Positions 29,945 to 38,548 of a stretch of 64,000 bases of DNA are shown piece after piece. Source of the stretch: Salibacterium aidingense DSM 18341 (GTDB taxonomy: Bacteria; Bacillota; Bacilli; Bacillales; Marinococcaceae); assembly GCF_000429685.1 (NCBI RefSeq), contig NZ_AUCI01000006.1, forward strand, positions 62,001 to 126,000, given 5' to 3'. Numbering within the stretch: position 1 is the first letter of the stretch; each line of letters begins with the position of its first letter. The notes beneath the pieces are model-generated. The model saw only the letters and a list, made by a program, of their open reading frames with translations. It ran no database searches and had not been told where the DNA came from. Both the position numbers and the translations under genes were made by a program.

Positions 29945-30730
29945 TTACGCCTGTTCGCCGACTTTTTCATCTTCTATGCCAAGTTCTTCTTTAATCCAGT
30001 CATACCCTTCTTCTTCCAGACGCTGGGCGAGCTCCGCTCCTCCTGATTTCACGATGCGTCCCTGCATCATCACGTGGACTTTATCCGGTGTAATGTAGTT
30101 CAGCAGACGCTGATAGTGAGTGATGATCAGGCAGCCGAAATCAGGTGACTTCATACTGTTGATTCCTTTAGAAACAACTTTCAGCGCATCGATGTCAAGT
30201 CCGGAATCAATTTCGTCCAGTATAGCAATTCTCGGTTCAAGCATGAGCAGCTGCAGAATTTCATTGCGCTTCTTTTCCCCGCCGGAAAAACCTTCGTTTA
30301 AGTAACGCTGGGAGAAAGATTGGTCAATTTCAAGTTCATCCATTTTACTATCCATTTTACGGATAAACTTCATCAGAGAAATTTCATCGCCTTCTCCCCG
30401 GTTGGAATTTATGGCAGAACGCATAAAATCAGAGTTTGTCACTCCGCTGATTTCACTGGGATACTGCATAGCTAAAAACATACCGGCATGCGCGCGCTCG
30501 TCCACTTCCATTTCAAGGACATCTTTTCCATCTAAATGGACGCTTCCCTGTGTGATTTCATATCTTGGATGTCCCATGATCGCAGAAGCAAGCGTTGATT
30601 TACCTGTACCGTTTGGTCCCATGATGGCGTGAATTTCACCGCCGTTTATTTCTAAATCCAAACCTTTAATAATTTCTGAGCCATCGATCTCCACATGAAG
30701 ACCTTCAATTTTAAGGGTTGATCCTGCCAT
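29945..30730 (-). CDS. sufC: Fe-S assembly ATPase SufC
   Basis: 261-residue ABC-type ATPase that drives SufBCD conformational change. Walker A is GPNGTGKST, the signature is FSGGEKKRNE (typical for SufC) and Walker B is IAILDEIDSGLD. The start ATG 30730 follows GGAGGTATTTT. First gene of sufCDSUB, with a likely promoter about 80 bases upstream. Confidence 0.97.
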   Translation of the reverse strand: MAGSTLKIEGLHVEIDGSEIIKGLDLEINGGEIHAIMGPNGTGKSTLASAIMGHPRYEITQGSVHLDGKDVLEMEVDERAHAGMFLAMQYPSEISGVTNSDFMRSAINSNRGEGDEISLMKFIRKMDSKMDELEIDQSFSQRYLNEGFSGGEKKRNEILQLLMLEPRIAILDEIDSGLDIDALKVVSKGINSMKSPDFGCLIITHYQRLLNYITPDKVHVMMQGRIVKSGGAELAQRLEEEGYDWIKEELGIEDEKVGEQA

Positions 30731-30805
30731 CTGAAAATACCTCCATCATATCAATTTTAAAAGGAGTCTCGTGCTCCTTTTCATTCTCAATTTATTCTCA
30801 TTATT

Positions 30806-30834
30806 AGTTTAAAACAAATTCAAATAGAGTTCAA
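30806..30834 (-). promoter_or_regulatory. Promoter of the suf operon
   Basis: On the minus strand TTGAAC (30834-30829) and TAAACT (30811-30806) are 17 bases apart. Two direct copies of TGAGAAT (minus strand) lie in the leader just downstream and might be a regulator site. Confidence 0.5.
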
Positions 30835-30863
30835 GAAACTCGATGCCCCGGATTTCATAAGAA

Positions 30864-30898
30864 AAGGGAGGCGCCTTTTCAGGCTCAGCCCCCCCTTA
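30864..30898 (-). terminator. Hairpin upstream of suf promoter
   Basis: Imperfect GC-rich inverted repeat (AAGGGGGGGCTGAGCC / GGCGCCTCCCTTTT on the minus strand) with a T run. It probably ends the small gene at 30960. Confidence 0.55.
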
Positions 30899-30959
30899 CT
30901 TCATCATTTGGTTCATTATAACAAAAAGATGTTATCGTTTAAAGTAGAATAATGTTTTA

Positions 30960-31139
30960 TTAACGATGGTTGAATTGCGCTGTCAGTTGACATCCTTTTT
31001 TGTATTCCCGTTCGCGGGTGATTTCCACCTGTAACCGCCGTTCCAGACTTCGGTTATACTCCGCATAGCCAAATCCGTGGGATTGATGCATGGCTTTTTC
31101 CATTTCATTTGTCGGATTGTTGCTGATCGCGTGGATAAT
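30960..31139 (-). CDS. Small protein gene without a standard start codon
   Basis: This frame, open from 31154 to the TAA at 30960, encodes a protein-like sequence: HAISNNPTNEMEKAMHQSHG, then FGYAEYNRSLERRLQVEI and TREREYKKGCQLTAQFNHR. It has a promoter upstream with 17-base spacing and a ribosome binding site AAAGGA. However, the only well-placed ATG (31147) is one base out of frame; in the right frame the codons are GAT GGA TTT ATT ATC. Either it starts at ATT (7 bases after AAAGGA) as infC genes do, or one base has been lost. The competing frame 30983-31210 starts upstream of the promoter and looks less like protein. I recognise no family. Confidence 0.4.
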   Translation of the reverse strand: MIHAISNNPTNEMEKAMHQSHGFGYAEYNRSLERRLQVEITREREYKKGCQLTAQFNHR

Positions 31140-31174
31140 AAATCCATCCTTTCGTTATTTTTAACACATGGTTT

Positions 31175-31203
31175 ACTATAGCACGCATATATTCTCACAA
31201 CAA
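31175..31203 (-). promoter_or_regulatory. Promoter of the small gene at 30960
   Basis: TTGTTG (31203-31198) and TATAGT (31180-31175) on the minus strand, 17-base spacer. Confidence 0.55.
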
Positions 31204-31311
31204 AAGCCAATGTTTGTTAAATTTTCTTACAAATATAGATTAGTTTGGATCTGGCTGTTTTTGTTTCCTTCATAGATAAAAATTCGCCCGCTTCCTTCTC
31301 TTTGCTTTGTT

Positions 31312-31698
31312 TTAATGTTTTTGTTTATTATTCGACTGCAGTTCATTTATAGCTTCCTGTACTAAGGTCACAGCCTGACTCATGGCCGCTCCTCCGCCAA
31401 ACGCCGCAGACACACCCAGCGTCTCCAGGATTTCTTTTTCCGTACATCCCTCATCAAGACAGCCTTTTGTATGGTAAATGATACAGTATTCATCCTGGGC
31501 AAATACACTGATGCCCAGCGCAATACGCTGCTTTTCCTTGGCGGAAAGTTCTCCTTTTGTAAAACATGCTTCTGTGAAAGCATTATACCGCCGCGCGATA
31601 TGAGGGATTTTTTCGTTGAACTGGCCGATGCCTTCTTTATATTCCTGAAGCGCCTGTTGAATCATCGAAGACTGCTGTTCATCCTGCTGCTGTGACAT
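31312..31698 (-). CDS. yurZ: Carboxymuconolactone decarboxylase-family protein (YurZ)
   Basis: 128-residue helical protein of the CMD/AhpD-like family. The core ARRYNAFTEACFTKGELSAKEKQRIALGI is typical. Where AhpD has a redox CXXC, this protein reads DEYCIIYHTKG, so only one cysteine and the histidine are kept and peroxidase activity is unlikely. C-terminal GAAMSQAVTLVQEAINEL forms the last helix. ATG 31698 follows AAGGGGG; the open frame upstream is not coding. It lies between metQ and sufC, as yurZ does in B. subtilis. Function unknown. Confidence 0.85.
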   Translation of the reverse strand: MSQQQDEQQSSMIQQALQEYKEGIGQFNEKIPHIARRYNAFTEACFTKGELSAKEKQRIALGISVFAQDEYCIIYHTKGCLDEGCTEKEILETLGVSAAFGGGAAMSQAVTLVQEAINELQSNNKQKH

Positions 31699-31840
31699 AC
31701 CGCTGCCCCCTTCTCTTGTTTGCTCATAGTATGTGGCAGGGCATGGATTTTCATACAAGGAATGGGCAGCTGTCAGAAGAATAGACAATACGCTGCCCCC
31801 ACCTCCCCAAACGAACTGGGGAGTTCTCTTTGTCAAAAGA

Positions 31841-31870
31841 AAGGAGCTGTACCTTTTTATACAGCTCCTT
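31841..31870 (-). terminator. Terminator of metNPQ
   Basis: Arms AAGGAGCTGTA / TACAGCTCCTT immediately after the metQ stop, followed by TTTCTTTT on the minus strand. A second hairpin (CTCCCC / GGGGAG) lies just beyond at about 31803-31824. Confidence 0.8.
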
Positions 31871-31874
31871 CCCT

Positions 31875-32753
31875 TTATTCTTCTGCTGGAATAACGGCAC
31901 CGTCGTACTCATCTTCAATAAATTGGGCCACTTCTTCCGATTGCATGACATCGACAAGTGTCTGGATGTCTTCGTTTTCTTCGTCTTCACTGCGCACCGC
32001 TACAATATTAACGTAGGGGTTATTCTCTGCATTTTCCAGGGCGATCGCATCTTCCGCTGGACTCAACCCGGCATCGATTGCGAAGTTAGAGTTGATCAGG
32101 ACTGCATCCCCTTCTCCATTTTTATAGGCCTGCGGAAGGGTGGCTGCTTCAATATCGGCCCGGAATTCAAAATTGTTCGGGTTTTCTTCAATATCTTCAA
32201 TGGAAGCATCAATGCCTGCGTCATCCGGCAGCGAAATGAGGCCTTCTTCTTCCAGCATCATTAATATCCGGCCGTGATCTGCGACAGAACTGCTCATAAT
32301 AATTTCCGCCCCATCCGGAAGCTCGTCCAGGCTGTCATATTCCTGGGAATACACCCCAATGGGTTCAATATGAACACCGCCCGCATTTACAAAGTCATAA
32401 TCATCATTTTCCTCCAGCTGCCCTTCAAAATAAGGAATATGCTGAAAGTAATTGGCATCAATTTCTTCTTGTGCCAGTGCCTTGTTAGGGAGCACATAAT
32501 CATTAAATGTTTCTATCTCCAGGTCAATACCTTCTTCGGCAAGCTGATCCGACGCAAATTCCAGAATTTCCGAGTGGGGAACATTGGTAGCGCCGACCGT
32601 TAGTGTTGTGTTCTCTTCTTCCGCCGTGTTTTCTTCATTAGCATCCCCAGTGCCGCCTGAGTTCTGGTCCTCTGTGCTGTCCTCTCCTGTACCACAGGCT
32701 CCAAGCAGCAGTACAAGAGCAGAAATTGTTATTGGTTGGACTAATTTTTTCAT
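31875..32753 (-). CDS. metQ: Methionine-binding lipoprotein MetQ
   Basis: 292-residue substrate-binding protein of the MetNPQ importer. The signal peptide ends in the lipobox LLGAC. A low-complexity acidic linker (ENTAEEENTT) follows, then the NlpA/MetQ domain: TVGATNVPHSEILEFA, and NYFQHIPYFE. The mature protein is very rich in D and E, a common adaptation of surface proteins in salty surroundings. ATG 32753 is 9 bases after GGAGGG. Confidence 0.95.
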   Translation of the reverse strand: MKKLVQPITISALVLLLGACGTGEDSTEDQNSGGTGDANEENTAEEENTTLTVGATNVPHSEILEFASDQLAEEGIDLEIETFNDYVLPNKALAQEEIDANYFQHIPYFEGQLEENDDYDFVNAGGVHIEPIGVYSQEYDSLDELPDGAEIIMSSSVADHGRILMMLEEEGLISLPDDAGIDASIEDIEENPNNFEFRADIEAATLPQAYKNGEGDAVLINSNFAIDAGLSPAEDAIALENAENNPYVNIVAVRSEDEENEDIQTLVDVMQSEEVAQFIEDEYDGAVIPAEE

Positions 32754-32774
32754 AATATTGACCCTCCACATTAT

Positions 32775-33443
32775 TTATCTTTTATCTATTTTATAAGTGA
32801 TCCAATCGCCAATCGTCTGAAAAATAAATACAATAATAAGAACCGCCACGGTCGCAGCAAAGGTTACGTCCGGCTGGGTACGCTGAAACCCTTCTCTATA
32901 TGCCAGATCCCCAAGACCGCCCGCTCCTATCGCTCCTGCCATCGCGGTGTAACTCACCAGCGTGATTCCTGTCACCGTAATTCCGGAAACAAGGGCCGGC
33001 ATCGACTCTGGAAGCAGTACCTTCATAATGATGCTTCCCTGTCCCGCTCCCATGGACTGCGCTGCTTCAATCACACCTTTATCCACTTCCCTCAGCCCAA
33101 TTTCCACCAAACGGGCATAAAAAGGAGCAGCTCCCGTTATGAGGGCCGGCAGGGCTGCACTCGGACCCAGCATGGTTCCTAACAGCAAATTCGTAAATGG
33201 GATAAGGAGAATAAGTAAGATAATAAATGGAATCGACCGAAAAATATTTACAATCGCTGCGGTAACCGCGTGTACCGGTTTGTTTGCCCAGAAGTTCCCC
33301 TTATCCGTCAGGTATAGAAGCAGACCCAGTATGAGACCCAGGACAAACGTCATCGCAACAGCGATCAGACTCATGTAAACCGTCTCCAGAGAGGCTTCCC
33401 ACATACTGTCCCAGTTCACGTTAGGAAATACATCATTTATCAT
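32775..33443 (-). CDS. metP: Methionine ABC transporter permease MetP
   Basis: 222-residue MetI/MetP-type permease with five membrane helices. The EAA loop that docks on the ATPase is EVDKGVIEAAQSMGAGQGSI, and PALVSGITVTGITLVSYTAMAG is a family signature. It overlaps metN by 11 bases. Middle gene of metNPQ. Confidence 0.96.
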   Translation of the reverse strand: MINDVFPNVNWDSMWEASLETVYMSLIAVAMTFVLGLILGLLLYLTDKGNFWANKPVHAVTAAIVNIFRSIPFIILLILLIPFTNLLLGTMLGPSAALPALITGAAPFYARLVEIGLREVDKGVIEAAQSMGAGQGSIIMKVLLPESMPALVSGITVTGITLVSYTAMAGAIGAGGLGDLAYREGFQRTQPDVTFAATVAVLIIVFIFQTIGDWITYKIDKR

Positions 33444-34461
33444 CTTTTAACACCTCTGCTTCCACTCGGTGGTCCTCGAGAAACCGCAGAGCCGCTTCTA
33501 CATTTTCCGGCTCCCCCTGCAGCTGCACAAATAAAGTGCCATAACTGCCGTGCTGCGTTTTTGAAAGCTTGCCCTGCAGAATATTCACGCTCACTCCACA
33601 GGTTCGTATCAATTCTGTCATAACAGGCTGTTCTGCATCTTCCCCTACGAACATAAGCTTAACTACCGGCGCTTCTTTGCTGTCTTTTAAAAGCTCTTCA
33701 ATGGCTTCCATGGTTTCTTCCGGTTCTGTAATCTGTTTTACGAATTCTTTGGTCATTTCTTCTTTAGGGTTCCGGAATACATCGAGCACCTGCCCCTGCT
33801 CTACAATCCTTCCTTCTTCCATGACCGCTACTCGGTGGCAGATTTTTCGAATGACATGCATCTCATGAGTAATAAGAACAATCGTAATTCCCAGCTGTTT
33901 ATTAATACTGGTCAGCAGATCCAGGATCGCATCGGTAGTTTTCGGATCCAGAGCAGAGGTAGCTTCGTCACATAATAATACGCTGGGATTGTTAGCCAGA
34001 GCCCGCGCGATACCAACCCGCTGTTTTTGGCCGCCGCTTAATTGGGAGGGGTAAGCCTCTCCACGGCCGCTCAGTCCAACTAGTTCAATGAGTTCATTTA
34101 CCCGCTGGTTCCTTTCTTCTCTCGGTACGCCGGCGATTTCGAGAGGGAATGCGATATTCTGCTTCACCGTACGGGACCAGAGAAGATTAAAATGCTGGAA
34201 TATCATACTAATTTCCTGGCGGGCTTTTCGCAGCTCACGCCCGCTCAATTCAGACATATTTTTATCGCCCACCGAAACCTGTCCGCTTGTCGGTTTTTCC
34301 AGCATATTCAAAAGCCGGATCAATGTACTTTTTCCTGCTCCACTGTATCCGATCACCCCAAAGATCTCACCCTCTTGAATAGTGAGATCCATTGTGTCCA
34401 CAGCGGTTATGTTCTGAGTCGGTGTACGAAATATTTTTGACAATTGGCGTAATGCTATCAT
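33433..34461 (-). CDS. metN: Methionine ABC transporter ATPase MetN
   Basis: 342-residue ATPase. Walker A is GYSGAGKST, the signature LSGGQKQRVGIARAL, Walker B VLLCDEATSALD. The C-terminal 90 residues form the NIL domain, which binds methionine and inhibits transport when the cell is replete. First gene of metNPQ. Its upstream leader carries an intrinsic terminator, so expression is probably controlled by premature termination. Confidence 0.96.
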   Translation of the reverse strand: MIALRQLSKIFRTPTQNITAVDTMDLTIQEGEIFGVIGYSGAGKSTLIRLLNMLEKPTSGQVSVGDKNMSELSGRELRKARQEISMIFQHFNLLWSRTVKQNIAFPLEIAGVPREERNQRVNELIELVGLSGRGEAYPSQLSGGQKQRVGIARALANNPSVLLCDEATSALDPKTTDAILDLLTSINKQLGITIVLITHEMHVIRKICHRVAVMEEGRIVEQGQVLDVFRNPKEEMTKEFVKQITEPEETMEAIEELLKDSKEAPVVKLMFVGEDAEQPVMTELIRTCGVSVNILQGKLSKTQHGSYGTLFVQLQGEPENVEAALRFLEDHRVEAEVLKDDK

Positions 34462-34524
34462 ACGTATCCCTCACTGCTTAAATCCTGATTAAACTCATCA
34501 GAAAACTTTGTAAAATCCCTTAGA

Positions 34525-34549
34525 AAAATCCGGCTCTGCAAGCCCGGAT
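34525..34549 (-). terminator. Leader terminator upstream of metN
   Basis: Minus-strand reading ATCCGG-GCTTGCAGAG-CCGGAT followed directly by TTTTTC. It lies about 55-80 bases after the predicted start of transcription and about 65 bases before the metN start, as an attenuator would. Confidence 0.65.
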
Positions 34550-34610
34550 CCCTGGAATGATATCGATGACAAGAAGCGGCGTCGGCAGTTCTGCTTTTGA
34601 AACAAGAAAA

Positions 34611-34639
34611 ATCGTAGCACGGATTGCGCATTATGTCAA
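34611..34639 (-). promoter_or_regulatory. Promoter of metNPQ
   Basis: A strong match on the minus strand: TTGACA (34639-34634), 17 bases, TACGAT (34616-34611). The leader is about 143 bases. Confidence 0.75.
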
Positions 34640-34957
34640 TCCGGAGGAATTTTGTTATAAGTTCGGTTTTCTGCTACAAACCTCCGTTTTTTAGTGTTTA
34701 CACGAACACCAGATGACAAGAGCTGGCGTTACAGCCAGGAGTTTCTTTCGGACATTCGTTCCATTCATATCAGAATAAACGGCCGGCCGCGATGGTCCAG
34801 GCTCTAAACTGTTTTTTCCATCCTGAAGAGGGGAATAACGGAACAATTGTCCAATTCCCCTTTCAAGTTAGAAAAAATCGAGGCAATAACAGTGTTAATA
34901 TCTTCGAAGCAATGGAACACGAAGATGGAGAAACCCTCCGCCGGAGCCTCCTTTATT
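34640..34957. other. Intergenic stretch between metN promoter and exporter genes
   Basis: No gene is supported. It holds the inverted repeat GTGTT-TACACG-AACAC (about 34694-34709), the hairpin CTGGC-GTTACA-GCCAG (about 34722-34737) and the reduced copy of the dispersed element listed next. Confidence 0.5.
34722..34853. repeat. Dispersed dyad element, reduced copy C
   Basis: One forward arm (TCGGACATTCGTTCC, from 34748) and one reverse arm (AATAACGGAACAATTGTCC, ending 34852) about 105 bases end to end. The left flank GCTGGCGTTACAGCCAGGAG, then TTTCT, resembles the flank of copy B (GCTGGTGCCAGCGCCAGGGG, then TTTCT), so relationship extends beyond the arms. Confidence 0.65.
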
Positions 34958-36784
34958 CTAGCCGGCTTCGAGCACGTTAAACTGAGCACGGACGAGACGG
35001 TAATATTCTCCGTCCCTGCGCATTAATTCATCATGGCTCCCCTGTTCCAGGACTCTTCCTTGTTCCAGGACCATAATTTGATCCGCCTCTCTGATGGTAG
35101 ACAGGCGGTGGGCGATCATAATTGCGGTTCTTCCCTGCAGCAAGGTTTGCAGCGCTTTTTGAATCACCTGTTCTGTTTCGGTATCAATCGAGGCGGTGGC
35201 CTCATCCAGTATGAGAATACGAGGGTCTGCCAATAATGCCCGAGCAAACGATATTAGCTGCCTTTCCCCAACAGACAGCACATTTCCGCGCTCTTCCACT
35301 TCCGTGTCATATCCATATTTTAACTGGCGGATAAATCCGTCCGCTCCTACACGGTAAGCCGCTTCTTTTACGGCTTCATCATCAGCCTCTGGATTGCCGA
35401 ACCGGATATTTTCCATGATGGTTCCAGAAAAAATAAACGTGTCCTGCAGCACCACACTAACCTGGGATCGAATACTATCAAGCGTCACATCTCTTAGATC
35501 TTTTCCATCAATCAACACCCTGCCTTTGGTAGGGTCGTAAAAACGGCTGATTAAACTGACAATCGTTGTTTTTCCCGATCCTGTATGGCCGACAAGCGCA
35601 AATGTTTCCCCGGCTTTTATATGAATATCCATCTCATGAAGGGCTGTTTTCGTCTCATCATAACTAAATTCGACGTGATCAAAGCGGATGTCCCCTTTTA
35701 TTTCTCCCAGTGCCTCAGCTCCTTTCTTTTCCGGCACCGACGGTCTTTCATCCAGATATTCAAAGATCCGCTCCGAAGAAGCCATCGCCATCAACAGTTG
35801 ATTATATATCTGTCCGAGGCGGGAAATCGGCTCCCAGAACATTCCGAGAAACGTCGCAAATGTGACAAAGTTACCTATCGTAAAAGCGGTAGTATCTATC
35901 AGGTAAATCCCGTACCAGATAAGAATTGCTGTACCAACCGCATTAGAAATTTCGACGAGCGGACGGAATTTTGCGCTCTTCCGTGTAGCCTGCTCCCAGG
36001 CGTCAAACGTGTCCCGGTTTAAATCGGTAAAGTAATCCATGTTCTCCTGTTCCTGATTATAGGCCTGTGTCACACGGATTCCCTGAATGCTTTCATTCAG
36101 ATGGGAATTCATCGTCGACTGCTTAAGTCGCACTACCTGCCACGAACGTCTGATGCGTTTTCGTAAGTTAGTAGAAATATAAAACATAATCGGCAGGACA
36201 ATCATGATGGCAATCGTTAATTCCGGGCTGATAACGAACAAAATCGACACGATCCCAATCAGCATAACGGTATCCATCATCATATTGATGACTCCATTTG
36301 TGAACAGCTCCTGCAGCGAATGGACATCGTTGGTGACCCTCACAAGAATGGAGCCGGCGGACCTTTGATCAAAAAAGCGGTGGGATAAACGCTGGATGTG
36401 ATTAAACAAGTCACGCCGAAGATCAAAAATAATATACTGCCCTACCTGGTTGATCCACCTTATCCGGAAAAAATTTGATATCCATTGCAGCCCATACATA
36501 CCCGCCAGCACAATGGTGACCCACATGAGCATATTCCAGTTTCCGGGTCTAATGGCTTCATCTATCGTATGTCCAATAAGGACCGGAGCGGTCAGTCTGA
36601 TAATAGTTCCGACCAGCATCGCTACTACAGCAAGCGGCAGCAGCTTTTTCGAGTATGGCTTCATATAACGAAGCAGCCGCTTTAACTGATCCCAATTAAA
36701 CGCTTTATCAATAACATTGTCCTGAGAATAATGAAAACGTCCCCGGGATGCTCTATCCTGAATGGTTACATTCTTTTTTCTCAC
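34958..36784 (-). CDS. Heterodimeric ABC exporter subunit, canonical-ATPase half
   Basis: 608-residue half-transporter: six membrane helices (about residues 45-330) and a C-terminal ATPase. Walker A is GHTGSGKTT and Walker B ILILDEATASID is intact, but the signature is LSVGERQL instead of LSGGQ. Together with the partner gene, this predicts one active and one degenerate ATP site, as in LmrCD, BmrCD and YfiBC multidrug exporters. Sizes fit YfiC best. GTG 36784 follows AGAGGGGG. It lies 15 bases after its partner. Confidence 0.88.
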   Translation of the reverse strand: MRKKNVTIQDRASRGRFHYSQDNVIDKAFNWDQLKRLLRYMKPYSKKLLPLAVVAMLVGTIIRLTAPVLIGHTIDEAIRPGNWNMLMWVTIVLAGMYGLQWISNFFRIRWINQVGQYIIFDLRRDLFNHIQRLSHRFFDQRSAGSILVRVTNDVHSLQELFTNGVINMMMDTVMLIGIVSILFVISPELTIAIMIVLPIMFYISTNLRKRIRRSWQVVRLKQSTMNSHLNESIQGIRVTQAYNQEQENMDYFTDLNRDTFDAWEQATRKSAKFRPLVEISNAVGTAILIWYGIYLIDTTAFTIGNFVTFATFLGMFWEPISRLGQIYNQLLMAMASSERIFEYLDERPSVPEKKGAEALGEIKGDIRFDHVEFSYDETKTALHEMDIHIKAGETFALVGHTGSGKTTIVSLISRFYDPTKGRVLIDGKDLRDVTLDSIRSQVSVVLQDTFIFSGTIMENIRFGNPEADDEAVKEAAYRVGADGFIRQLKYGYDTEVEERGNVLSVGERQLISFARALLADPRILILDEATASIDTETEQVIQKALQTLLQGRTAIMIAHRLSTIREADQIMVLEQGRVLEQGSHDELMRRDGEYYRLVRAQFNVLEAG

Positions 36785-36799
36785 CCTGATCCCCCTCTT

Positions 36800-38548
36800 T
36801 TATATCTGTCGCTGCAATACCGTATCTCTGTCCTGAAACTGAATGTCATAAATTTTTTTGTAAATGTGGTTATTTTCAAGTAATTGTTCATGAACTCCCC
36901 GTTCGGCGATCTGTCCCTGATCCAGGACTAAAATCTGATCCGCATGCTTTAATGAAGAGATTCTATGAGCAATAATAAAGGTCGTTCTTCCTTTCATTAC
37001 TTCCTGGAAAGCAGCCTGAATCCGCTGTTCAGTTTCCATGTCCACAGCACTGGTGGCATCATCCAGAACAAGGACAGCGGGATTAATCAGAATCGCTCTG
37101 GCGATGGCGATTCGCTGCTTCTGGCCGCCGGAAAGGCCCATCCCTCTTTCTCCCAGGATTGTTTCATATCCGTTTTCCATCCCTATAATAAAGTCATGGG
37201 CCTGGGCCCGTTTAGCTGCATCCATTATTTCTTCTATTGTGGCGTCAGGCCTGCCGTAAGCAATATTGTCCCGGATGGTGGAAGAAAACAAAAATGATTC
37301 CTGCAGGACAAAACCGATATTCTGCCGCAACTCAGCAAGGCTGTAACGGCTGATAGGCTGGCCGTCGATAAAAATTCCGCCCTTTTCCGGCTCGTAAAAT
37401 CCGGAAATCAGCTGTGTAATGGTAGTCTTGCCGGACCCCGTTGCTCCGATTAAACCAAACGTGCTGCCAGGCGGAGCATGGAAGGATATATCTTCCAGCG
37501 CTCTTTGACTCTCCCCTTCATAACTGTGCGTCACGTCTACAAATTCCACATCACCCCGCAGGCGTTTCAGGGAAGCAGCTCCGTGCTGAATGTTCATTTC
37601 TTCTTCATCCAGTACTTCCAGCAGACGTTCTCCGGAAGCTTTTGACTGCGAGAATGTATTGATAATAAATCCCAGATTCATTAACGGACCGATAATGTAC
37701 CAAATTAAACTGAAGGAAGCAGCAAGCTGCCCAATCTGAAGCTGTCCCTGCATAACAAGAAACCCTCCATAGCCCAGCAGGACAACGACACATATGTTTC
37801 CGATCAGTTCCATGACTGGAAAGAACTTTGCCCAAAGCCCGGCATTATACAAGGATTTATTTTTATAGTCATGATTCCGGCTTTCAAAACGGCCGATTTC
37901 AAAATCCTCTTTGGAAAGAGACTTTACTGTACTCATTCCGCTTACATTCTCCTGCACCTTTGTCGTCATGGAAGCAAAGGATTCCCGTATTCTTTTAAAA
38001 CCAGGGTGAACCTTCCGATCAAACCGGTATACTAAAACAGCTAAAAACGGCATCGAAATTAAAGAAACAAGGGCAAGCTGGGCACTGTAAAACATCATGA
38101 CACCGAAACTGAAAGACACCAGCAGGACCAAATTGATAACCTGGGCAAACCCAAAAGACAGAAAAAAACGAAACGCTTCGACATCCGCTGTCAGCCTCGA
38201 CATCAGATCTCCTGTTTTCGCGTTATCATAAAATCGGAACGGAAGAAACTGAAGCTTTTCATAAAGGCGGCTGCGCAGCCGGTATACCGAACGAATCCCA
38301 AACATATCCCCGCAGTATTGATGCAGATACGTCGCAATCGCTTTCAAAACAGTAATCAATACAAAACCTACCGCCAGATACGGGAGAAGCTCCCAGTTTG
38401 AGGCGATAACCACTTCGTCAATGGCGTACTGCAGCACAATCGGATACGCCATCGTCAAACTTGTCATAATAAGTAAAAAACAAATCGATATCACAAAAAG
38501 TCTTTTATCCGGCCAATAAAAGTCTTTTAAACGTTGAAATGTATTCAT
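36800..38548 (-). CDS. Heterodimeric ABC exporter subunit, degenerate-ATPase half
   Basis: 582-residue half-transporter with six helices then an ATPase. Walker A is GATGSGKTT and the signature LSGGQKQRIAIARA is canonical. Walker B reads VLVLDDATSAVD, so the catalytic glutamate is aspartate, the hallmark of the degenerate site of heterodimeric exporters. Sizes fit YfiB. ATG 38548 follows GGGGAGGG. Likely substrates are drugs or lipophilic compounds (family knowledge), not determined here. Confidence 0.88.
   Translation of the reverse strand: MNTFQRLKDFYWPDKRLFVISICFLLIMTSLTMAYPIVLQYAIDEVVIASNWELLPYLAVGFVLITVLKAIATYLHQYCGDMFGIRSVYRLRSRLYEKLQFLPFRFYDNAKTGDLMSRLTADVEAFRFFLSFGFAQVINLVLLVSFSFGVMMFYSAQLALVSLISMPFLAVLVYRFDRKVHPGFKRIRESFASMTTKVQENVSGMSTVKSLSKEDFEIGRFESRNHDYKNKSLYNAGLWAKFFPVMELIGNICVVVLLGYGGFLVMQGQLQIGQLAASFSLIWYIIGPLMNLGFIINTFSQSKASGERLLEVLDEEEMNIQHGAASLKRLRGDVEFVDVTHSYEGESQRALEDISFHAPPGSTFGLIGATGSGKTTITQLISGFYEPEKGGIFIDGQPISRYSLAELRQNIGFVLQESFLFSSTIRDNIAYGRPDATIEEIMDAAKRAQAHDFIIGMENGYETILGERGMGLSGGQKQRIAIARAILINPAVLVLDDATSAVDMETEQRIQAAFQEVMKGRTTFIIAHRISSLKHADQILVLDQGQIAERGVHEQLLENNHIYKKIYDIQFQDRDTVLQRQI

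Noticed and set aside
30983-31210. 75-codon minus-strand frame
   Set aside because: It begins upstream of the likely promoter, and another frame of the same DNA is more protein-like.
34462-34610. SAM-I riboswitch expected before metN
   Set aside because: The conserved core sequences could not be found on either strand; only a terminator is seen.
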